Shown here: piece after piece, positions 61,101 to 64,000 of the stretch
Layout of the letters: each line of letters starts with the position of its first letter
Position numbering within the stretch: position 1 is the stretch's first letter
Source of the DNA: Blastomussa wellsi
Lineage: Eukaryota; Cnidaria; Anthozoa; Scleractinia; Plerogyridae
Direction: 5' to 3'
DNA length: 64,000 nucleotides
NCBI GenBank assembly: GCA_947652115.1
Contig: OX393561.1
Coordinates: 44,734,939 to 44,798,938, forward strand
Translations under genes and position numbers: made by a program
The notes under the pieces: model-generated
Database searches by the model: none
Told to the model about the DNA's origin: nothing
Seen by the model: the letters and a program-made list of their open reading frames with translations, nothing else

Positions 61101-63941
61101 TTCACTCGGCGTCAATTCAATCGAATCTTTTCCATTAACTTTCATTAACTGGTTCGACTGCGGATCCAGGACCTTAAACGTTACAGGCGAGTTACCGGTG
61201 GTCGGTTTCGTGAAGGACATCATGAAGCCCTTCTTGACTGGAAAGCCCTGAGGCGGGTTGCTGTCGCTCGGCATAATGACAATATTTTTACCAGACTTGT
61301 TCAAGATCTTCATTGATATATAGTATGTACCAGTGGCTGACCCGCCTGCAAGACAAGTATTGCCATTAATATCGGTAAAGCCTGAATCATATCGCCGAGA
61401 TAAAAAACGCGTTCCTACTGTGTAATGTGTAGTTCACACTGACAACATACCGCATTTTTGTCGATTAGACAGCCCGGTGTTTTAAAGAGTAAATACGGTT
61501 AGGGTATACCATCGATGTTCTGGGCGTTTATCCAGTGGTATGAAGTGAAATAAGACATAAACAACAGATGAAGGAAGATATTTGAGTTGAGTGATGATCA
61601 AAATTTGTTCACATCGAAATTGCCGCTCTTCACTTGTGCATGAGTTTTGATGAGAGAACACTAAGCAATTGCGAAGTCCGGGAGGTCTAAAACAGACCCC
61701 CCCCCCCTCCCCCGCGAGACTCTGTCTGGCCACATTAGCGTGTTCTGAGAGAAAAAAAGAAGGAATATAGGTGAAGTTTTCGTTTCAAAAATGAGTCCAA
61801 GGACACCGTCTTTCGTGCGTCATTTCAGTTTGCTTGTCCGAGTCTTGCTGTCACTCGCCCACGCCGCTATTGAAGAGAAGAACCCTGAACAAATTAAGGG
61901 ATTCAACGGAATTCGAACGGGTGAGTTCCTCAATACTGATAAGGAGCAGACTCGTCCCCAGTCGTCTCCTTTGAGAAAATAGCAAGACGCGATGGATGAT
62001 GGGAAGGAGGAAAGGCGGGAGACTGATCCTTTCTGCCTCACTTCCCATCATTCAACGCGCCTGTTATTTTTCTCATAAGAGACGACTGGGGACGAGTCAG
62101 GACACGGAGCTCCCGATGCTCCAATCGAGCTATGAAGCCACATATAGAGAAACAGGTGATTTTAGAATCATCATAACACTTCACTGCCAGAATTTTGTGG
62201 TACATCAAGAAAGCATTCTCTACTTGATCATTTCCTTATATTCTCATCACCTATCTGCTCGACAAGATATCAGTGAGGTAAAGAGAAATTAAATTCTGAT
62301 CGGCCGTACCTCCTGCTCCATCAATCTTTTCTTTAGAGATGACGACGAGAAACGAGCCTTTTCGTGTCAGCTCCGGTGAAATAGTTAGCTTGTCTTGATT
62401 GTTCAACAGCAGATTCACATTACCGGACTTGGCACTGAACGTGACTGCTTGACCAACCGCTACGTCTTTGCGGACTTCCGCAATGTACTTTTTAAGTATC
62501 TGTTGGAAAATAAAAAAAGGCGTGACGAATGAAGTCTATAAGTATAAAGATGGTTAGTGTGCTGGAGTATGGATCAAGTGGTCCAGGTTCGAGCTCTGGC
62601 CTTGGATTATTCCGTTATGCGTATGAACAGACAGTTGAATCTCATAGTGCCGTTCTGTAGGGGGTAACGCTGCGATGAACTAGCAACCCATACAGGGATC
62701 GTTCGAGTATAAATACTCTTAATCGCTTAATGGATAAGCTCCAGGTTGATGGGCCATAACGGCAGTAGCAATTGTGGTCATTTGCGTGGACATAATTAAA
62801 TATGGAGTTGTCTCTTTGCTCACTAAAAATTATAGCTCGTTTCAAGTCGGAATCTCGCAGTCTTGATCATCATTGTTCCTGTTTACTTTACTATTACAAA
62901 TCTCGCGTATGTTTCTTTTGTGTAAAATCCTGGATGGTTTATCACATTCAGCGATGTACTCCGGGTTCCTTATAATATCATACAGAGACCACATCAAGAG
63001 TATTTTTAGTACTTATTCCTTTAGGGTGAATTGCCTCACCTGAATACCCTGGGCGGGCTGTTTATCACTTGCCAACAGCTGGACATCTTTGTCGAACGTG
63101 TTTTTCACTCTCAATTTGATTATATTGGAGGCTGATGAATCAAACATGCCTAAAAGAAACAACCATGAAAAAACACGGATTTCAAGTTGACAGCCTATAA
63201 CTATCTCTTTCTCTAAACAGCATTTAGGTCTTTAAAAAGCGTTTACGTTGAAATAATTTCCCGTCTAATTACTGTCGTTTGATTGGATAAGTAATTTAAG
63301 CATTTTAAACAGGCATTATTTAGTACAGTAGTGGGTTTGGCAATCAGTCACACTGCTTGAACTTTAAAGAAAACATTTTCTTTCAAATTCAGAATCACAT
63401 CATTCAACGTTTTAAAAGTTATCATTGTTTTCTTTTGATGTGACTTAATTGGATTTAATTTAATATTATTCTTAATTTGTGTCATGTAACCTTTTTTTTC
63501 AGGGCACCATTCACTGATTCTAATTCTTACATCACACTTTTAATTTGACGAGAAAATATCGATTGATCTCGGCAAGCAAAGGTTGTACTTGATCCAGTAA
63601 TTAAAGATAAAATTAAGCAACTGAATTAACAAAAAGAGCACCAAAACTAAGCATTTACCACTTCTAAAATAGAATGTGTACACATTCCGCATGATCGATG
63701 GAGACAAAAACGTGTTAAACGTAGAGAACGATCCAATAGAAAACTTGGCGTAATGGCCAGCCCCTTGCACATCACGACCAAAGCACAAGTTAGGCTTGTT
63801 GGCGCTGAGTTGGAGTTCAATTTCTTTGCCCTGGGAATCAGACGCCACTTCGGCACCATCTAGGTACAGTTTCAGCCCAATATCGCTTTTCCATGTCATA
63901 CTGGCATAGCACCAAACATCGGGCACGATTTTTGTCTGCAC
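37113..63941 (-). CDS. large modular extracellular matrix-type protein (3' part, 26 exons in window)
   Basis: I joined 26 minus-strand exons by GT/AG borders. All phases agree and the joined frame is open for 1832 residues to a TGA at 37113. Module order: LamG C half; R1-R5; LamG; R6; LamG; R7; chitin-binding type 2; R8; PLAT; EGF x4; Kunitz-like; Kunitz; basic tail. R is a module of about 90 residues repeated eight times, with no family I can name. Laminin-G and EGF modules suit extracellular binding, CBM14 binds chitin, and PLAT binds lipids or proteins, so a secreted or cell-surface matrix role is likely (inference). No membrane segment occurs in this part. The signal peptide and 5' exons are outside the window. 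Nearly all borders are phase 1, as in exon-shuffled animal proteins. It may act in epidermal, mesogleal or skeletal matrix; the sequence does not say which. Confidence 0.85.
37366..37542 (-). CDS. matrix protein, canonical Kunitz domain exon
   Basis: Six cysteines have the exact Kunitz spacing (C-x8-C-x15-C-x7-C-x12-C-x3-C), with ICTSVWQSNKC, KYYFNPTTNMC, FKYYSCLGNDNKF and LCQQNC. The residue after the second Cys (the P1 position) is Gly instead of Lys/Arg, so trypsin-type inhibition is unlikely; a structural role or another target is possible. It is one phase 1-1 exon, 7.7 kb from the previous exon. Confidence 0.85.
38633..38895 (+). repeat. tRNA-derived SINE
   Basis: A-box-like 'gcaatggtgagagcgctcg' and a perfect B-box (ggttcgattcc) are followed by 'ggccccggcgtcatatgtgg', 'gctgagtttgttgg' and a tail ending in an AT-rich 'aaataaagatcattatt'. 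Same family as 2376-2540. It lies in the 7.7-kb intron, antisense to the host gene. Confidence 0.75.
39306..39504 (+). mobile_element. non-autonomous element, 13-bp target duplication
   Basis: It begins 'aatttggttttatcaactgg' and ends 'aaacttaccccctct', the same ends as the copy at 54917. The 13-bp direct repeat ataatttttttat flanks it (39293-39305 and 39505-39517, give or take a base). This copy has only one arm of the palindrome, then a spacer, then the conserved 3' tail (cgacgcagcaccacagtttc). The long target duplication points to target-primed reverse transcription, not cut-and-paste. Confidence 0.7.
39365..39398 (-). ncRNA. hammerhead-like motif, antisense arm
   Basis: The minus strand contains the same 34-nt motif as 55023-55056: GCT, CCGACGA plus A, stem GGGC/GCTC with loop TAAC, GAAA, C/G, TC, AGC. 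Conserved in full here. See the 55 kb entry for the fold. Confidence 0.3.
40690..42132. repeat. tandem duplication, copy A
   Basis: This 1.4-kb segment matches 42588-44126 along its length. Shared text includes 'atgccttacaa', 'aatttccgttaggttg', 'tgacgtcaaaaatc', 'cacactttgataagtgtgaag', 'acaaggtgacaatgtcgcc' and 'gatatgacaagtgttgtgcg'. Divergence with many small indels shows it is not recent. Confidence 0.8.
42588..44126. repeat. tandem duplication, copy B
   Basis: Partner of 40690-42132, in the same orientation, separated by about 455 bp. Neither copy has a conserved open frame, so the unit is non-coding intron sequence or an unrecognised old mobile element. Confidence 0.8.
44600..44690. 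repeat. short imperfect tandem repeat
   Basis: About five imperfect units built from 'gagttgtagggcgcgtgc' (spacing near 20 bp). The patch is much richer in G than its surroundings. It lies in the long intron. Confidence 0.65.
45252..45431 (-). CDS. matrix protein, divergent Kunitz-like exon
   Basis: It starts SLCTLPPDNGPCLWE, a good Kunitz N-terminus (C-x8-C), and ends GECENVCG (C-x3-C). The middle has cysteines in HAC and RSC with longer gaps (x19, x10) and lacks the usual F-x-Y-x-G-C core. Six cysteines remain. It is probably a degenerate Kunitz fold that no longer acts as an inhibitor (inference). Phase 1-1 exon between EGF4 and the canonical Kunitz. Confidence 0.7.
46304..48668 (-). CDS. 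matrix protein, four EGF-like domains (four exons)
   Basis: Exons 48576-48668, 47951-48052, 47643-47738 and 46304-46396 each encode one complete EGF module with six Cys. Their signatures are CQHGGKCVQGQCICP, CFNGGRCTDP...CTCPKGYTG, CLHNGECTEPESCTCRPGYTG and CQNGGTCNNGVCECAPGYSG. Each is a phase 1-1 exon of 93-102 nt. None has the Asp/Asn-x-Asp/Asn-Glu start of calcium-binding EGF. They would act as rigid spacers or binding modules outside the cell. Confidence 0.92.
46915..47344. mobile_element. foldback element, about 430 bp
   Basis: Two arms of about 185 bp (46915-47102 and 47152-47344) are inverted copies; examples are gcggcccaagctctctatgtgaac / gttcacatagagagcttggg (quoted in part) and ttatttcaccgatct / agatcggtgaaataa. 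A loop of about 49 bp lies between. It sits in the intron between EGF3 and EGF4, so the pre-mRNA could form a long hairpin there. No coding frame and no hammerhead-like core are seen. Confidence 0.8.
47397..47422. repeat. (GTT)n microsatellite
   Basis: gttgttgttattgttgttgtt lies beside the foldback, preceded by 'aaataaataaat'. It probably marks the tail of an old retroposon. Confidence 0.7.
48280..48440 (+). mobile_element. 5'-truncated copy of the hammerhead-like element
   Basis: It has one arm (from ttcgctccgacgaaggg through ccaattgacattatc) and the 3' tail 'ccgacgcagcaccacagttt', ending in 'gaccccttct'. The left arm is absent. It lies in the intron between EGF1 and EGF2. A hammerhead-like motif is intact at 48284-48317. 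Confidence 0.7.
48284..48317 (+). ncRNA. hammerhead-like motif, sense arm
   Basis: Sequence and fold are the same as at 55023-55056. In this truncated copy the motif sits within a few bases of the 5' end of the element, which is where a self-cleaving RNA would leave a new end. Confidence 0.3.
49566..50877 (-). CDS. matrix protein, PLAT/LH2 domain (three exons)
   Basis: Exons 50721-50877, 50103-50205 and 49566-49728 join as YYYTISTKTGNKYQAGNDGK, VRLTGDRGSTDKIPL, IDTFRVAASDIGLITKVFIE, KKWFLDKLSVKD and REFDFPVNSWLDAKEG. This is the beta-sandwich PLAT pattern (polycystin-1, lipoxygenase, alpha-toxin), about 115 residues. PLAT domains commonly bind lipid surfaces or protein partners. A Pro-rich linker (KPPAKPNPFG) follows. 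Unlike the other modules it is split by introns in phases 2 and 0. The donor at 49565 (gtgagt) is preferred over a weaker one 6 nt away; both keep the phase. Confidence 0.9.
51303..51319. repeat. G17 homopolymer in intron
   Basis: An uninterrupted run of 17 G on the plus strand (C on the transcribed RNA of the matrix gene), within a purine-rich patch just below exon R8. Confidence 0.9.
51394..51681 (-). CDS. matrix protein, repeat module R8
   Basis: It starts REST...VYYFYVKFTNNAGKDAEI and ends VVPVTITNP. It follows the R pattern: Tyr-Tyr-x-x-Val-Lys-Phe-x-Asn-x-Ala-Gly at the start, a Ser-Gly-Lys turn, Leu-x-Leu-x-Phe strand, a Leu-Asn-Asp turn and a closing Val-x-Ile-x-x-Pro strand. Phase 1-1 exon between the chitin-binding and PLAT modules. 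Confidence 0.8.
52135..52175. repeat. (GATT)n microsatellite after a LINE-like tail
   Basis: About ten GATT units follow 'cgtgtttaaataaa'. The AT-rich stretch 51900-52134 before it looks like a non-LTR retrotransposon 3' end, many of which finish in short tandem repeats. This is an inference; no coding part remains. Confidence 0.6.
52237..52380 (-). CDS. matrix protein, chitin-binding type 2 (CBM14) domain exon
   Basis: It reads RCLQPEGLFKDPTDNTRYIH, then HCEKGEPHTMLCPDEMTWDD and SCFGQG. This is the peritrophin-A/CBM14 pattern C-x-x-x-x-G-x-F-x-D-P-x-D...Y-x-x-C-x-x-G...L-C-P...W-D...C. The second cysteine of the six-Cys form is Asn here, leaving four. The family binds chitin, and chitin is found in some coral matrices. 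Phase 1-1 exon, unusually short (144 nt). Confidence 0.85.
52884..53186 (-). CDS. matrix protein, repeat module R7
   Basis: ESASSTRFVKVRFDNKAGTQ opens the module, GYTVQPHMTLDLNFEEKG and WAPGDKLLVNGQQDP follow, and LVTITA closes it. It is one of the clearest copies of the R pattern (F-x-N-K-A-G, then L-x-V-N-G). No cysteine, so the fold must rest on hydrophobic strands. Phase 1-1 exon between LamG and CBM14. Confidence 0.82.
53575..55383 (-). CDS. matrix protein, third LamG-like domain (three exons)
   Basis: Exons 55219-55383, 54194-54402 and 53575-53863. The N part has the GGLLLNGNDSWLDMG strand pair; the middle has CLSNPDKCTAGLSFGIRFKL and RGFTLFVKDGKLFAVVS; the last exon has YVMVTWARENGLALYINGT and IVGRNAAGT. 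This is the concanavalin-like LamG (Laminin_G_3 type) sandwich. The middle/last exon border is phase 0 just after the VWR strand, the same place as in the second LamG, showing common ancestry. The first intron of this copy (after MGNFEG) is absent in the second LamG. Confidence 0.9.
54979..55012 (-). ncRNA. hammerhead-like motif, left arm (antisense)
   Basis: The left arm on the minus strand has the 55023 motif with one change in stem II (GTTC for GCTC), which still allows G-U pairing. The change distinguishes the two arms. Confidence 0.3.
55023..55056 (+). ncRNA. hammerhead-ribozyme-like motif, right arm (sense)
   Basis: Plus strand: GCT (outer stem) - CCGACGA - A - GGGC TAAC GCTC (stem II hairpin) - GAAA - C G - TC - AGC (outer stem). 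GCT pairs with AGC, GGGC with GCTC, and C with G. It departs from the hammerhead core by C for U at the second core base and by an extra A before stem II. Activity cannot be judged from sequence. Hammerheads are known from Penelope-like retroelements and retrozymes. Confidence 0.35.
55678..55971 (-). CDS. matrix protein, repeat module R6
   Basis: It opens SAKIYYASLCVTNEVGRPIV, continues PQGFDIVPDSTLEVTLM and THLRINDFDKP, and closes NLLVTAA. It fits the R pattern with two cysteines not shared by the other copies. Phase 1-1 exon, flanked on both sides by LamG domains, so LamG-R looks like a duplicated pair. Confidence 0.8.
56175..57387 (-). CDS. matrix protein, second LamG-like domain (two exons)
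   Basis: Exon 56936-57387 carries the N half: GGLAFDGHDSHTAAQ, CVINTEKCVDGLSFGTKLRF and RGFTLFKEKGRLFAVVRS. Exon 56175-56472 carries the C half: DWVYVMVTWNKRNGMKMYY, NFVIGREVGNNGPF and MASLTTFGGSLSQDDVN. Together they make a complete LamG/ConA-like domain of about 240 residues. The two Cys before GLSFG are shared with the third LamG. Such domains bind matrix ligands or glycans. Confidence 0.92.
57734..57870. mobile_element. inverted-repeat element, about 137 bp
   Basis: 'ggcatgtactaaaaccagga' faces 'tcctggttgtagtacatgcc' as an inverted repeat, and the interior repeats 'ggaacacc' and 'cccgg' words in both directions. It lies in the intron between R5 and the second LamG. No target duplication could be fixed. 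Confidence 0.65.
58049..58348 (-). CDS. matrix protein, repeat module R5
   Basis: GPLGPEERYITLFIHNKVGR opens the module; GGYVVPKGEYLKVSMIFP, DLEINGDVKKVLITPGEFP and INMTITAPG follow. Its pattern is the same as R2-R4. Phase 1-1 exon. Confidence 0.83.
58931..59033. mobile_element. MITE, 103 bp, 7-bp target duplication
   Basis: TIRs 'gtagcctgctaatacagccg' / 'cggctatattcacaggctac' and a GC-rich inner hairpin (cccggcc.../...gggccggg) are flanked by gttaaca at 58924-58930 and 59034-59040. Non-coding, in the intron between R4 and R5. Confidence 0.75.
59099..59422 (-). CDS. matrix protein, repeat module R4 with basic linker
   Basis: The exon starts with a hydrophilic linker KKKSHVPSNRQHIAEK that the other R exons lack. 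Then SLYYVTLKVRNRAGKKSVI, EGFHINSGTIMKITREF, AMMINNRKSIIVKP and VTDVVISP complete the R pattern. Phase 1-1 exon. The basic linker could be a heparin-binding or proteolytic segment (inference). Confidence 0.83.
59783..59964. mobile_element. MITE, 182 bp, 11-bp target duplication
   Basis: TIRs 'agcctgcgtagccggcggga' / 'tcccgccagctactcaggc' are flanked by tacttcagaat at 59772-59782 and 59965-59975. It is the complete relative of the remnant at 22655. In the intron between R3 and R4. Confidence 0.78.
60111..60386 (-). CDS. matrix protein, repeat module R3
   Basis: GQQYYVTVRFMNKAGQDVLV, EGWKVRKNFMMDITKGTT, ALSMNGTLEMSLKP and KEVLILGT. It is the shortest single-exon R module and closely similar to R2 (both have FMM after a basic turn). 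Phase 1-1 exon. R2 and R3 probably come from a recent duplication within the gene. Confidence 0.83.
60501..60572. repeat. (CAAA)n/(CAA)n microsatellite
   Basis: A run of caaa units passes into caa units (aacaacaacaacaacaac). It is in the intron between R2 and R3; apparent frames across it are repeat artefacts. Confidence 0.9.
61049..61345 (-). CDS. matrix protein, repeat module R2
   Basis: GSATGTYYISMKILNKSGKN, QGFPVKKGFMMSFTKPTT, QLMKVNGKDSIELTPSE and ITCEILAPG. It follows the R pattern clearly. Phase 1-1 exon; the 5' donor is taken at the g/gtttgaag border, which keeps phase. A single Cys is present near the end. Confidence 0.82.
61697..61707. repeat. C-rich homopolymer tract in intron
   Basis: A run of C followed by tccccc on the plus strand (G on the matrix-gene RNA). 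It is the third long G/C run in the window, after 34892-34921 and 51303-51319. Confidence 0.85.
61949..62098. mobile_element. MITE, 150 bp
   Basis: TIRs 'gactcgtccccagtcgtctc' / 'gagacgactggggacgagtc' continue through 'ttgagaaaa' / 'tttttctca'. The interior is also palindromic (gatgatgggaag / cttcccatcatt). The ends share the cgtccccag core with the MITEs at 4494 and 15743. No clear target duplication. Confidence 0.75.
62310..63149 (-). CDS. matrix protein, repeat module R1 (two exons)
   Basis: Exons 63040-63149 and 62310-62499. The first reads SNIIKLRVKNTFDKDVQLL and ends in GIQ; the second reads VAVGQAVTFSAKSG, NLLLNNQDKLTISPEL and SFLVVIS. This is the most divergent R module and the only one with an internal (phase 0) intron. 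It joins the first LamG to R2 in phase. Confidence 0.75.
62558..62765 (+). repeat. tRNA-related SINE (intronic)
   Basis: A B-box-like ggttcgagctc lies 30 bp after 'gtgtgctggagtatgg', followed by a body ending 'ggataagctccaggttgatg'. It lies in the intron that splits R1. The A-box is weak, so the copy is old. A second B-box-like fragment (ggttcgagtct) occurs at about 58440. Confidence 0.5.
63659..63941 (-). CDS. matrix protein, first LamG-like domain, C-terminal half
   Basis: VQTKIVPDVWCYASMTWKSD, IGLKLYLDGAEVAS, NLCFGRDVQGAGHYAK and IGSFSTFNTFLSPSIMRN match the C-half exons of the second and third LamG in content, in their phase 0 start with V-Q or V-E, and in phase 1 end. The N half must lie just beyond the right edge, so the gene continues upstream and the module count here is a minimum. 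Confidence 0.88.
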
Positions 63942-64000
63942 CTATAAGGACAGCAAGACAACAAAAAGTGGACAACCAATCACAACAATGCACATTCTTT

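Noticed and set aside
1..64000. CRISPR arrays, rRNA genes, bacterial operons
   Set aside because: No regularly spaced direct repeats, no rRNA sequence and no clustered intronless frames were seen; the window is eukaryotic.

Overview
The window looks like nuclear DNA of an anthozoan cnidarian, probably a stony coral. It is AT-rich, its genes are split by small introns with GT/AG borders, and it is crowded with tRNA-derived SINEs, foldback elements, short inverted-repeat elements (MITEs) and LINE remnants of the kind common in hexacorals. No bacterial or viral gene organisation is seen. The species is inferred from repeat style and domain content, not proven.

Region 1 (about 0.8-30 kb, minus strand) is a tandem array of four diverged copies of one small gene that I do not recognise: exons at 833-1327, 10160-10665, 17794-18317 and 29485-29966. 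Not only the exons but also their flanks repeat in the same order, so whole units of roughly 6-12 kb were duplicated. The protein core is conserved while the N-terminal part of the exon decays: copy 1 is frameshifted and stopped, and copy 3 seems to use an acceptor 4 nt upstream that keeps the frame open. Between the copies sit a 5'-truncated LINE (14.2-15.45 kb), several MITEs and a foldback element.

Region 2 (22937-27221) is a complete, apparently young Ty3/Gypsy retrotransposon on the plus strand. It has two identical 102-bp LTRs, a 5-bp target duplication (gtgtt), a primer-binding site, a polypurine tract and one uninterrupted 1310-residue Gag-Pol reading frame.

Region 3 (about 30-37 kb) is gene-poor.

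Region 4 (37.1 kb to the right edge, minus strand) is the 3' part of one very large gene. Twenty-six exons join in one open frame (5499 nt, 1832 residues plus stop), with every splice border and phase compatible. The product is a modular, Cys-containing, probably secreted matrix protein: LamG (C half) - R1 to R5 - LamG - R6 - LamG - R7 - chitin-binding type 2 - R8 - PLAT - four EGF - divergent Kunitz - canonical Kunitz - basic tail with an RKRR site. R is a repeated beta-rich module of about 90 residues that I cannot match to a named family. Seven of its eight copies are each one phase 1-1 exon. The 5' end lies beyond the window.

The introns of this gene hold many mobile fragments, including an approximately 1.5-kb tandem duplication, a 430-bp foldback, and a non-autonomous element with 13-15-bp target duplications. 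That element and an unrelated foldback at 13 kb carry short motifs that can be folded on the hammerhead-ribozyme plan, with all three stems differing in sequence yet still paired. The most interesting items are the R module with its unusual architecture, the hammerhead-like motifs and the tandem array of unknown genes.
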